Below are positions 47,501 to 59,914 of a stretch of 64,000 bases of DNA, in pieces. Each line of letters starts with the position of its first letter. Within the stretch, counting starts at the first letter, position 1. This DNA is from Pomphorhynchus laevis. Lineage: Eukaryota; Acanthocephala; Palaeacanthocephala; Echinorhynchida; Pomphorhynchidae. A model generated the notes under the pieces. It did no database searches and was not told the DNA's origin. It saw nothing but the letters and a program-made list of their open reading frames with translations. The stretch lies in the NCBI GenBank assembly GCA_012934845.2, contig WNNJ02003812.1, positions 124,001 through 188,000 of the forward strand. Direction: 5' to 3'. The position numbers were made by a program, and so were the translations under genes.

Positions 47501-50500
47501 GCACATTATTGTAATTTTTGTTAATTGTCTTACAAAAAGCGATTAGACATATCGATTTTAATAAATTGTTTGCAATCAGTTTTTCTAATTCTTAAGCATT
47601 GCTACTGTTGAATTCGCACTACGGCCAGAATCTCAACATCTTATTGTCGGTGTTGTAAATTCACTTATTCTTAATCCGCGAACACATCTCGGCGGATATT
47701 TATACTGTTTCAAGATCAAAAGTCATGGCTCAACAGTTGAACTTGAACATAAAACACAAATTGACGAAGTACCAGGTAAGCAAATGCTACGAATTAACCA
47801 CATAATTTTTTATGTTTTAAAGGTGCCATTGCATCTTTTCATGGCAAGCTGCTTGTTGGGGTTGGAAATGTAGTAAGATTGTACGACATTGGAAAAAAGA
47901 AACTGTTACGAAAATGCGAAACGAGAGTATGATTATCTTTTGCTTTATGAAATTCATTCATTCACTCACTTGGACGCTTATTGAAAGCGTCACTAACCAA
48001 ATAAATACATCTAAATTATTTTTTATTACTTATAAATAAGTAAATAACTAATTCTTTAAAAAATACGTCAAGGTTTTTGCTCTAAAAACAGTTTAACATA
48101 ATTTGTATTTAATTTATTCGCCTATTTATTTTTTTATTTGCTCATTACTCTTTAAATAAGTAAATAATAATATTTACTTTTTAAACCGCTTTATTCACTT
48201 GCTTTATTAAATCGTTTATTTTTGTCGTTTTTTATTCATTTATAAAATAAAGTAAATGTCGTTACAATGTTTTTGTTAAAATAACATTAATATCGAATGT
48301 TCTTATTCTAACATTCAGAATGTATATTGGAATCCTGTTCTTCGACAATGTCTTAAGTATAATAATATATAATAATACAATAATCTTAAATCCCTTTAAT
48401 CGCAATTACAGTTTGATTTAAATTTCAGGAAGGTGGAAATATCTTCCTTTGTGGTCATATCATAAGATATTCCCACTAAAAAGGTTGCTTAACCAATATT
48501 CCTGCAATTGTCAATTCATAAGATATTCCCACTTGTCAATTAGCTGTGGGAACTACACGTCCATAACAACTGCTCATATCACATATCTTTGCAGATATAT
48601 GCCCATTTGCTACACCATCATCCTTATCCTCAGTCACAAATCATGTGACTATGGGATATAAACATTTCAGCTTATCGTAAGTGCAGGGTAAACTCAAGAA
48701 GCCATACTTTTTTATAAATCGTACAATCCTCTATTTATAACCAAATTTTTCAACTTTGATTGTGAATTAAGACAATCATTATGTAATTTAAGCTGTTAAT
48801 ATCAACATCAAATTACATCTATATTTTATCAAATTATTTTAAATGGCATCTCAAAATTTATTTTGTCTTCAAACAAAAAATAATTCTTTTAGGGCATTCC
48901 AACCCAAGTTTCAAATATATATTCTCTGGGTGGACGAGTTATCGTCAGTGATCTACAAGAGAGCGTTCATTTTTTAAAATATAAACGGGCAGAAAATCAG
49001 CTCGTCATTTTTTCTGACGATACAAATCCGAGACATGTTACTGCATTAGTTCCTCTTGATTATAGCACTGTGGCTGTTTCGGATAAATTTGGAACTATCT
49101 CTGTTGTAAGTTGATAAAGATTTTGCTATTAAAAAATATTTTTCTAAAATATTTGCTAGATTTTATTAATATGTTGCTAATCCTTAAAAATCGTTTGACT
49201 TCGAAACATTACAACGTATTTTTAACACTTTGTTTTCCTGTACTTTCCTCCTAATAAATTCGTTCTCTTGTATTAAAATAGTTAAAAATCAACATTTTTA
49301 ATCTGTTTGAATGAATATTAAATTATATAATTACATACATTTGCTAAAATTGTAAATTTTAAATTATTATTTATAATTTATTATTTATAAATTATTATTT
49401 ATATATACTAAATACTATTAACTTTTATTGGTAAAATAATCAATATTATAAATTTTAATTTTGTATTATACGAATTTTGTTAGAATTTTTAAATTTATAT
49501 TAGTAATTTTTCATGTCTAAATTAAAATATATTTGAAAATGGTAACTTTTATCAGCTAAGCATAAAAATAAAAAATAAACAACTAAATTAAATTAACACA
49601 AAAGTATTTTTTGTTAAGCAACTCAATTTAAATTATTAATTTATAACTCTGATTTGACATATCTTTTATTGCTACTATAATTTATGTATAGAGACAATAA
49701 CTCCAAACTTTAATATTCAAAACCCTAAATTTACTCTGATAAATTCTATATTATCAAAATATAAAAGTATTCGATCACGTTCAAAATTTTTTCAAGGATA
49801 AATTTTAAACATGTATTAACATATATACGAAATGTAGGCGTAGGCTCACTGTCGTTTCTATCATCGTCAGCTAACTGAGTTTGCTGATCAAGCAACATGC
49901 TTGTATTGTCGAAGTTGTATAGCTAGAGGGCCACTTAGATTAGACCATCCTGTAGTGATGAGTAGACTAAGGTCGAAACGCACTTAAAAATCTGTATGAT
50001 AATTTACATTCTTTTATAAATATACTGATTTGTCATATGATTATTTTGCAAAACGATGTTGTTCCCCTAACGAACTCTCGAACACATTGGTTCTTTATTT
50101 TAACTGTTTAAATTTTAAGGTTACATTTGTAGAAACTTCGGCCAACTAATATGTTTAGTACATTTAAAAAATAAATTTTTTAAGTGAATCGATTTTTACA
50201 TTTTTATATTTATTAATATATAATATATTATAATATAATTGTAAATATATTAATATTAATTTATATCCTTGTGGATCAACTGAAACGATGTAAGATCATT
50301 GATATTCGAGCCCCTGGCTGCAGAGCTGCTGTGGCGAAAGTTTATATTTATTCATTCGTCAACATAATTGCCTCGACCGATGCATATTTTACTTAAGATT
50401 TTAAGATTTAATATAACCTTTTCACTTAATTTTGGGGATAATTATCTAATAATCGATTACGGAGTTAAGTTGTAAATGTAAATAAATTTACTTTAGAACA

Positions 50501-53500
50501 CATGGAATTTTATTAAATAATGATAACGTTACGTAAATTATTGCTGTAAATTGATTTAAATGTTGATTTAAATTGTTATTATTACAATTATTATTGAATT
50601 AATTTATTATTGAATTGATATTATTAATTATTATTGAATTATGCTGATTAAATTATTATTGCTGTAAATTGATTTAATTATTGCTGTAAATTGATTTTAA
50701 TTGATTTTAAAGTATTACTTTAAAATCCATTGGTGTTTTTATTAAATAATTATTTGTAATTTCAATTATAGCTTCGTTTGGGGAGTGATGTAAACGATAA
50801 TGTAGATGTGGATCCTACTGGTATTAAAGGTCTATGGGATAGAGGATTGCTAAATGGAGCTTCTTACAAAGTATAAATTTGTACATTGCGGTTAATTTCA
50901 TAATTATTTATTTAAATATCGTATATCCAAAATCATGTTTAATACATTCATTTTTCGATTTTAAGTTGATTTGTTTTTGATATTAGAATTTAGCAATAGT
51001 TTTGATTTTTGATATTAAAAGATTGGTTAAATTGAATGTTCAATAATATTCGGTCACTTTTCCGTCGTCACTAATACTCACAAAGTTTGTTGATATCCAA
51101 ATAATTGTATAATTAATGTATAATTAATTCGAATGATTAAATTTAATTGTTTTAGCAACTAAATTTGTAAAATAAATCAAACGCGTCTCCTTATAAATTA
51201 TATCTAAAATGGTTATCTAAGAGTAACATAACATTATATTAAATAAAGTCAGCTTACTTTATAAGATTATTGAAAATAATCTTATAGAATATTGAAAATA
51301 GAAAAATTTTAGACGTGCATAATTTAGATTTATGCATAAAGCACGTGTCTATTTGAGTTATATTTGTTCAACTAGATTATTATTCTGACAGACAAGACAT
51401 CAATTCAATATTTTGCTGTATTTTATTAATTTGTTTCTGGTTTCTAGTGAAATAATCAATCAAAATTAGTAAATTAAATATTTGCTTGGTTTCAAATAAA
51501 CCAGGAATATTTTAATTTCTTTAAATATAAAATTCGCCTCAACCAAAATATAAATATTTTAAATAAATTTCAACAATTATAAAATAAAACAGTCATAGTC
51601 TAAAAATTTAATAATTTTAAAATTATTATTTATATAAAAATTTAGATTTTTACTTTGCTTTTGAACGCAAAAGATTCATTTGCAGGAATTGAATTCAAGG
51701 CATCTGATACACAAAATTAATTGAGTACACGGTCAGTATGTGGGTGGAATACATTTTATATACGTGTATATAAAACGCACATATCAACTCAATCCGACTG
51801 ACAATGACTGCTGAGTTATTATGAGCGTCTCGGAGTTATACATTAAATTTATGGATCTGATAATCAAAGATCGGCTTTTTAGCAGCAAATATGTATTTAA
51901 ACGAAATTAAGATTGTATCTTCTTTAAATAAATGGTTGTATTAATGAATACTAAAATATATAATCTTTGATTAAATATTTAAAACGTTTGATTAAAATAT
52001 TTAGACTGAAGTGATAAACAACTTTTATGTTGGTGAGACTGTAACCTCGTTGCAGAAGATCGCTCTAAATCCGGGTAGTTCTGAATGTATTGTTTATACG
52101 ACTTTATCAGGAACAATTGGAGTCCTAGTTCCATTTACATCCAATGAGGTAATTTTATCCGTTTTATTAAGCGTTTTTATTTAAAATAATAAATTAGTTG
52201 AAATAATATTTTTTGTCAATAAATCATTTTTTGCACAAATTAATAATTATAAATGTTGACTAAATAGTTGATCAACGGTAATTTAATTATCAAAATTTCA
52301 AAGTTTTGTCATATACAATGGCAAATAAATTGAATAACGATTGCTGATTGAAATAAATATTTAAATTTAAATATTAAGTTCAAATAACAATTTATTGAAT
52401 GTTTCAGTTTTTACAGCTACTACGGATAATTGCTATGGAAATAGGAAACAAAAGGACTTTAAAGTACATCAGAATCATTCTTAAATTAAAGAATGATTTA
52501 ATGCGACTGTGAAATGCAAATGCTTGATTATGAAATGTTAATACAAATTAGAAAATTGTCTTTCGTATAATTCTTGACAAGAAAAGTATTATGATTTCCT
52601 ATGATCTAATTTTTAGGGTTTTTGAAAAATACGATCCACTTGCAACTTTCGATATTTTAAAACTAATCTTTGTAAATTACATGTTTTCAATAGCCACAAG
52701 ATCAAAACTTCAATTTACAGCATCTTACCCGATGTGTTATTTTCCATACATCAAGACTTTTGTTAGCAATAATTTTGTTCCCAATCGATTAGTCTGTTCG
52801 TCGCTATCAGCAACGAGATCAGTTTAGTTGTATTATTTAGTTTTCACGCAACTCTTTACTAAACATTTAATCGTGAATTTTGTAGAATGTAGATGTATTT
52901 TGTTCTACATATTATTTTGTATTTTAAATAAATAATATTTATTTTATAGAATGAATGTATTTTAAAATACAATGTATTTTACAGGATGAATGTATTTTAA
53001 AATATAATTAAAAAGTATGTACAATATATTTTTTATAGAATATAGAACAAATTCCATCTCATTAATTAAAAATATAATGTAGATTTATTTTATATTTCTA
53101 GAATTAAATAGAATGTATATATTCTACAAAATGTATCAACATTCTATTTTTAATAAATGCAGGTGTACTTTGTTTTACATTCTATTTTGTATTTCGATAT
53201 ACATTTTATTTTGTAGATCATATTTTGTAAATAAAAGCACCATTTGTTTCCTGTATTCAAATCCGATCAAAATAATATTATTAATTAATTATTATACTAT
53301 TCATTATTAATTAATAATAATTATTTATTCTAACGTTTTAAGTCTTAACTGCAAAATAATATTGTATATGTTTAAACATTTTAATGCCTTAGTTGTAAAA
53401 ACCTAATGCTTATTCTAGGATCATTACTTAATGCAACATTTGGAAATGCATATGCGTGTGGAATATCAAACACTCTGTGGTAGAGATCATGCCGCCTTTC

Positions 53501-55193
53501 GTTCCTACTATTTTCCGATTAAGGTATTTCGGTTTAGCGAAAGGATACTCATTATTAGTTAACTTTATTAGCTAAGAAAATAGCAATCAGAAAGAAAATA
53601 ACGAAGAGTAAATTTTCAAAAATAAAAGTCTTTGTTATTGAAAATAAATACTTGATAAAAATCAATAGTAATTTATTTTATTATAATAATAACATTTAAA
53701 ATTTAAACTTAAATACTTGTAAATATAATATCTACATAATTTGTAATATAATTTTGTTCAAAATTTCCATGTCAATTTTCAAGGAAGTTAAGTGCTGAAA
53801 GATAGAATTTTAAAAATAAAACATTTACTTTGAGGATGCGACAGTGGATTTGAATTCATCTGAATAAATACTTAACTAGAATATAATATGATAATATAAA
53901 ATAATACAATTAAATTCATTTATTAAATTTTAATATTTACAATATTTAAATCAATGTATTTCAATATTAACAAATATTAAAATATCTTACATATTAATAA
54001 ATATTATCTTTAATATTAGTTACTGCGAATATTAAAATATTGTGCTATCCTTTTGTTTTAATTTGTGATATAATATTGTAATATATGATATAATATTATA
54101 ATATAATATTATAATAAAATATAAAATGAAATTAATATTATAAAATTAATACATAGATAAAAAATCGCAGTATGTTTATTAGAGGACTTAAATAAATATA
54201 GACTAAGCGAGTAAACCTTTTAGAAAATAAACTTACCTAGAGTTTAACGTAAGTTAAACAATGTATCAAGCAAATTGACTATTTATCCAGATTACTGGTT
54301 TCAAAAGTAACAAATGCGATCACAAGGATACATTTTTGTAAATACATTATAAATATAAATTTACAAAATATAAATACATTATATTTTTTAAAGATATTTT
54401 AGCGATATTTTAAAGATATTTTAAAGATGAGGATAGGAAAATATGCCTGAGCATTAAATTCGAATTCTTGATATTTTTTATGTTTAAAAATATATAATCA
54501 AATTTTTAAATACATATTATTTTTTAATTTATAAAAAATAATAAATTAATTAATCAGATTTTTATAAAAAATAAATTAACAAATACGCTATATAATATTT
54601 GGTATGTTGTCGATAAATAGTAAAATAAATTTCAATTAATTGCGATATTTTTTAGAAACATAATTAATAACGATCTAATTAAAAATCTATCATATTTTAT
54701 CTTGGTTCTGGACATATTCCAAAACCATAAAGAGATTTTATTTTTATTGTAAATTAAAAAAGAAAAATATAAACTTTTTGACGATTAACATTAAAAAATA
54801 AAAATATATTATAGTGCTAAAAATATAAAAATATATTTTAATGATAATATATATATATTTTATATATTTTTATAAAAATGTAATGTCATATGCAATCAGT
54901 AGTTATAAGTATTTATCAGTATTTAAAAATGTTTTAATATTTCAAATATTTTTTATTAGATATTTTACATTTATCTAATAAAAAAGATTGCTTAAGGGAG
55001 TGATTGATGGAGATCTATGCGAAAAGTTCACTACGTTAGAACCGGAAAAGCAGAAGTATATAACTAGTACATTTGATCGCACACCAGCAGAAGTAAGAGT
55101 CAATTTTGAAGCACAAATTACTTAATTGTTTTCGATGCTACATTTTAGGTTGCAAAGAAGCTGGAAGACATGAGAACAAGATACGCCTTCTAA
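35590..55193 (+). CDS. SF3B3: splicing factor 3B subunit 3 (SF3B3/SAP130), complete, 20 exons
   Basis: SF3B3 is a WD40/beta-propeller scaffold of the U2 snRNP SF3b complex, which recognises the branch point; it acts in the nucleus. Exons: 35590-35892, 37863-37956, 38008-38180, 38527-38781, 38832-38972, 40802-40905, 40955-41216, 41267-41339, 42629-43215, 44532-44654, 44975-45129, 46005-46388, 47597-47775, 47823-47926, 48893-49105, 50772-50870, 52005-52148, 53419-53523, 54997-55092, 55149-55193. All introns are GT-AG, and the exons total 3,639 nt in one frame (1,212 residues; the human protein is about 1,217). Diagnostic blocks: [167 protein letters not shown], and the C-terminus EDMRTRYAF. It is the only host gene seen and looks intact. 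Introns 1 and 5 hold retroelement insertions. Confidence 0.96.
36041..36171. repeat. left copy of a 131-bp direct repeat flanking RX copy 4
   Basis: Identical base for base to 36652-36782 by eye (offset 611). It brackets a 480-bp RX insertion in SF3B3 intron 1. Confidence 0.85.
36172..36651 (+). mobile_element. RX retroelement copy 4 in SF3B3 intron 1
   Basis: A 480-bp, 5'-truncated insertion in the gene's sense orientation. The frame runs to a stop after GRPEF at 36551 and encodes [52 protein letters not shown] and [21 protein letters not shown], which is the RX C-terminal block. The 3' UTR has GGGCCCATTTGCGGGTAACC (compare copy 1), then an AT-rich tail. The long identical flanking repeat suggests a recent event. 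Confidence 0.8.
36652..36782. repeat. right copy of the 131-bp direct repeat
   Basis: See 36041-36171. It begins TAATTAAGAATT and ends GAATATCGTAT. Confidence 0.85.
37105..37590. repeat. direct repeats around a small inverted-repeat element, SF3B3 intron 1
   Basis: 37105-37225 and 37468-37590 are diverged direct copies of about 120 bp (both contain ATATGCATATTTTTGAGAA). Between them, 37227-37282 and 37325-37375 are imperfect inverted arms (TATCCCCTTTCTTTCCC against GGAAAGGGGGATAA), a MITE-like hairpin. Confidence 0.6.
39160..39362 (-). mobile_element. short RTE-like LINE remnant in SF3B3 intron 5
   Basis: A 203-bp island of higher GC content flanked by TATAAAATAATACTA at 39145-39159 and 39363-39377. 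On the minus strand it reads [20 protein letters not shown], resembling the RERRLRWYGHVLR block at the end of RTE-type LINE proteins. The match is short, so the family call is tentative. Confidence 0.5.
40193..40269 (+). other. exon-like segment in SF3B3 intron 5
   Basis: 77 bp preceded by TTTTTTAG and followed by GTGTGA, open in one frame ([16 protein letters not shown]...). It matches nothing in SF3B3, and its length would shift the frame if it were spliced in. It is a cryptic or poison exon at best. Confidence 0.25.
49838..49995 (+). repeat. GC-richer insert in SF3B3 intron 15, Penelope/hammerhead-like
   Basis: About 158 bp of higher GC content containing GTGATGAGTAGAC and GGTCGAAACGC. 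The spacing resembles a hammerhead core, but the first base of CUGAUGA is G. Family unknown. Confidence 0.35.
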
Positions 55194-55248
55194 TAAATTG
55201 TTTAAAACATGTATTAGTTCGTAAAATTATGTATATTTCAAAAATAAA
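55192..55248 (+). terminator. SF3B3: SF3B3 3' end, poly(A) signals
   Basis: AATAAA occurs at 55192-55197, overlapping the stop codon, and at 55243-55248. The second is the more usual distance from the stop and the likelier signal. Confidence 0.6.
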
Positions 55249-55564
55249 ACCAAATTACAAATGTTTGATAAAGTAATTGTGACGTCCTGAATCTGTTTTA
55301 TTTTGCAGAAGATAATTATTATTCACCGAGTAATGAACAAACATCAAAACTGAAAATATAAAAGACAAAATTTATTTTAATTACATACAAGATAAATGCG
55401 TGAATTTATTTATGAATCATCCGTAAATTCATCTATTATAAATCATTAATAAATATAACTTCTATATAAATATATAATGTATTATGCGAAAATACTTATG
55501 ATAAATAATATACTTTGTATTAGAATAAGATACTTGATAATCAAATTTTATCAGAGGAAATACA

Positions 55565-55735
55565 TCATTAGCATGTATTTGGCCCCGCTGCTATGTGGGT
55601 AGAGGAGTTAGGGGCCGAAACCTGATAGCATGGCAGTTCCTTCTGATGACCTCTAATTCTTATTCTGATACAACGTCTGTTATTTATTAGTCAATTCATA
55701 AAAATGACGTTTATTTCAAATTTCCATTTTTATTT
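55565..55735 (+). mobile_element. orphan Penelope-like 3' tail
   Basis: GGGGCCGAAACCTGATAGC, then GACCTCTAATTCTTATTC and GTCAATTCATAAAAATGACG match the non-coding tail of the Penelope-like element at 21450-21560. No coding sequence is attached. It extends farther 5' (TACATCATTAGCATGTATTT) than that copy. Confidence 0.65.
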
Positions 55736-55929
55736 AAACCAAAAGATTAAGATTAACAAAAAGTTATGACCAAAAGATTTCATTAAAATCCGCACTTTAT
55801 CGATAATTTAACTTTTCAAAATTTCTTATCAAAATAAAATTATAAATTATTAAATTTATAATTCTTTATATAAAGAATTATAAATTTAATTTTCATCGTT
55901 ATATCCTTTGATGTAATTTTTTAATTCGT

Positions 55930-56130
55930 CGTGATATGAATCGAAACCTGATAACACAGCGGTTCCTTCTGATGGCCTCTAATCCTTATTCTGATACATC
56001 GTCTATTATTTTTTAGTCAATTTATAAAAAAGACTTTTATTTTAAATTTCAATTTTAACATTTTCACTCAAATATTGTTTTTCATATTGCAATCTTATGT
56101 TTGGAAATTAATCAGTTCAGATAACTGAGT
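55930..56130 (+). mobile_element. orphan Penelope-like 3' tail, rearranged
   Basis: ATCGAAACCTGATAACACAG and the following bases match the tail in plus orientation. Near 56105-56130, AATCAGTTCAGATAACTGAGT is the family's terminal sequence in the opposite orientation, so two tails may be joined head to head. Confidence 0.5.
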
Positions 56131-56754
56131 ATATATTACTATTTAGTAAAATAGTATTTGCTAACCTTTATATATATTTATTTATATTTATATATTATCC
56201 TTTTTTTTATTTATTTTCAATTTAAATTTTTTAGTAATTGAATTTAAATTATAATACGTAGACAGTTTACGTTGGTAGCATTAAATAGAATTACATGTAA
56301 ACTACATGATTATTAGAACCAATTAAAAAGAATGTCTTCTGGTAGCACAAGCGGAAAAACCGTTCGAATATTTAAATAATTCAATGTTTTCGTGAACCAT
56401 GTAATTACGACGTACTATAGGCTAATATTCTGGATATCAATCAGTTTAGAATTATTATATTGTCCAAGTAAAATAGCTCTCAAATTAATTTTTGTTGATT
56501 TAATTATTGGAACTAAACAAAACAAAATAGTTTTGATTAGCACGAAACAAATGTTCAATGTTTTCGCCGCTATCGTTGATTATACAAACCATTTATCTTC
56601 CGGATTAAGACATACACTATGATATTTAATCGCTATGACTGCCTAGATCATTAATTTATAATAAGTTAAGAGGATTGATATTTTTTGATTTAAGAGTAAA
56701 TTAAATGAATAAATAAATATTTGTGATTAATGTTTTAATTACCAAAAATTTCAA
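56131..56754. other. no gene seen
   Basis: AT-rich. AATACGTAGACAG near 56257 matches the end motif of the Penelope-like tail. The open frame at 56392-56622 is not recognisable. Confidence 0.35.
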
Positions 56755-57086
56755 CAGTCGGAAATACGTCATTAGTATGTATTTGGGTTCGTTGCTATGT
56801 TAGGTCTATGAATAGGGGCCGAAGCATGATAACATAGCAGTTTTTTCTGATGACCTATAATCCTTATTCTGATACATCGTCTATTATTTTTTAGTCAATT
56901 TATAAAAAAGACTTTTATTTTAAAATTGACTTTTAGTTTATTATAAAACAAAAGTCAATTTAAATTTTAATGTTAAATTTTGTCGTTATATAAATTATAT
57001 AAAATTTTATAAAACCAATATTTATTATTTAATTATTAATTATTTATTTAAAATACGTAGACTTAATTAGCTGATCTGATTCATTG
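56755..57086 (+). mobile_element. orphan Penelope-like 3' tail, full length
   Basis: Starts AATACGTCATTAGTATG, has GGGGCCGAAGCATGATAAC, and ends AAATACGTAGACTTAATTAG then CTGATCTGATTCATT, the same terminus as the copy at 21680-21712. Confidence 0.65.
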
Positions 57087-59914
57087 TCTACAAACATAAA
57101 TTAATATAAAAGCACTTTTAACTAATAAAATTTAAATTATTTTGCGAAATATTTCCTATAGACTCATCAAGTTAAAGTAAAATTTAATAAAAATCATGGT
57201 CAGTCAATTTTTTCTTTTTCTGGATCTCCTTTTATCTTAATTGATTTGGTGATCTGTTCGAGCATGATTACCTAAATTCACAAATACGATTTACTATGAT
57301 ACCATGCTATTTTATCAAACCTGTGCAAATGAAAAAGTGGTTGTACCAACAAAGTAGAAGTTTGAATTAAAAACCTTACGTATCGCATATCCATTCCATA
57401 ATGCGGACATTAGCACAATTCCAACAGTGTACAGTGCGACTATTAAATTAGTCCAGTTCGAATCTAAATGAGGATTATTACATTGATGAAACAATGTAAA
57501 CTTGTCAAAACTACGTTTATACTTATAGCTAACTCGTTAAAAAATTATTTCGTCACAATTTTATGCCAAAACTTTTATTTGTTACTTCCAGAATTTTAGC
57601 TACCTAAAATAGTATATTTATAACATATATTACAACTAAAACTATATTATTTAATAATTTAAATAATTTAACAATATAGTCTAAAAAATATAATTGTAAA
57701 AATTAGGCAGTTAATTTAGAAACTAAATTAAAAAATTAATAATTTTATTAATAAATTTAATTTATTATTAATAAGAACGCCAAGATTAAAAATCGTATAA
57801 ATAATAAAATATTAATAATAAAATATAATTATTGAAAAAAATAAAGAAACAATATTTTCGGTATTGTATATTCGTTATAAGATACTACATAAAGTATTTC
57901 GGTCTTAATGGATATATACAGTCAGATATCAGCTATTAACATTTTTAGATACCAACACATGATGTTTTTTAAGCCCACATTCATAACAAATTTGAAGAAA
58001 AAGTGTCTATAAGTTTGCCTTAAAGACAATATTCAAACTAGATTCTAGTTTGAATCTAGTTTTATTCAGACAAAAATTATTGTCCGAATATATTTGAATA
58101 TATATGTGAATCGGATACTAGAATATCATAGTTAACACAAATTATAACAAATAGTATTTTAGAAAAAATGTAAATTGAGCGATCCAGAAGATTGGCTCAA
58201 ACCTTCTAAATCAAATATAAGGATTTGACATCAAAATTCGTTATTTGTTTAAAAATTAAGATTAAATTCATTTCATTATTTAAAATAATTTAATTAATTA
58301 TACTTTATAAAATCAAAAAGTGGATTTTTAACAAAATCGAGTATGATAGATATTTGATAAAGATAAAATACTTAATAAATTAACCTGCTATCTCGCCAAA
58401 TGCGGCATGTTGACTGTAGATTACATATCTGTAATGACGAAATGCATTATAAAAAATGCATTTTCAAGTTAAATTAAAAAATTGAAATTTAAAATAATAA
58501 TCAATTTTTGTGAATTTACTAATAAATAACAGACGACGCATATGAGTCTCAACATATATGATCACTTTAATTCTCCAAGAAGAATAAAACGCATGGTTTG
58601 TATAAGTTCTAAGCAAAGATATCCGTGCTTTATTCATATGGCATCAAGAAAGTATATAGTACTTTAAATTATAATACATTATTTATTTGGTATAGAAAGA
58701 GTCTTCAAACTGTTTTTAAACTTGCATATGATATATCAACGCTTATGGATGAGTATCTAAATTACAATAAAATACTATAACTGAAATTCCTTAAGTATTT
58801 ATCTCTCTAAAATGATTTAATATCTTTTAATCAATTTGAATATTTTTTGGTATAGAAAGAGTCGTAATATCACTGTTTTTAAACTTGCACATGTTGGAAT
58901 ATTTGATGCATTTAATAAAATGATTATCTAACTCTAACAAGGCACTAGATAATTCCATAGCTTTTAAATAACGCTTATAGATTAGCGGTGCTATAAATAA
59001 ATGTTATAATTATAACTTTAAAATAATTATTAGGTTATAATTATTAAAGCTACACAATTAAAACAATTTTTTAAGATAATTTTTGGAAAATGCAGAATAA
59101 TAAATTGTTCTATAAGTAATAAATTGATTCTGAATTTTCCTAATTTTTTTGATAATGCAGATTTTAAAAATCATAAATTCATTTCTTATTTTCCTTGGTC
59201 CTGCTCCAGAATAAAAAATATAAATATACCAATTCCATTTTCAAATTTTAAATTCTGATGTACCCTAAATATTCATCTTAAATATTCAGTTGTAATTATA
59301 ACTTTATAATAATTATTAGATTATAGTCAATCAATTTACAGGATCAAAAATCAACGCTTATGAACGAGTAAATTCTACATTTGGCATTTTGAGATTCAAC
59401 ACTTTAACAAATAAATTAAACATTCGCTTTTTTATATCAAAACGCATTATTTGTATAATGCGTTTAATAACTAAGCAAAAAAATTTGAATCAATAAAACC
59501 TTTAAACCATTCAGGCCGCATTAAAAAAAATGCAATTTGCAGAGCAAAGTCAGACATCGAAGGATAAGGCTTGAAGGCACAAATTATGAACAAGCTGAGG
59601 AGTAGAGCGTCGTGTTTATTGTTTCTAGAGGAATAAGCAATCCGTTAATTACAGCGATCATTAGAAACAAAAGCATGTTACCTTAATTTGACGGACAGTG
59701 GAATTATGTGCATAAACAAAACTGCTGAATGTAGAACCACGGTCTCCATTAATTTGAATTCAGAAAAAGCTTCAACCATGATATACCACCACATGCCGAT
59801 ATTGGGTTTATTGTCACAATAGGAAAGTCTAGAAGTAAATTTTGCCATTAGTTCAGCAGTTTAAATTAAAAGTTGCTTATGGATTGGAAATTTAATAATT
59901 AAATATTAATAATA
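57087..59914. other. long AT-rich stretch, no gene
   Basis: No coding similarity seen. Contains a perfect hairpin at 58031-58055 (12-bp arms around one base) and a phrase repeated near 58690 and 58850 (TATAGAAAGAGTC...CTGTTTTTAAACTTGCA). Confidence 0.4.

Noticed and set aside
48449-48661. Small gene in SF3B3 intron 14
   Set aside because: Low-complexity frame with no similarity; the region has short direct repeats (CATAAGATATTCCCAC twice).
50270-50380. tRNA-derived SINE (TTCGAGCCCC looks like a B box)
   Set aside because: No A box or cloverleaf could be drawn, and no second copy is in the window.
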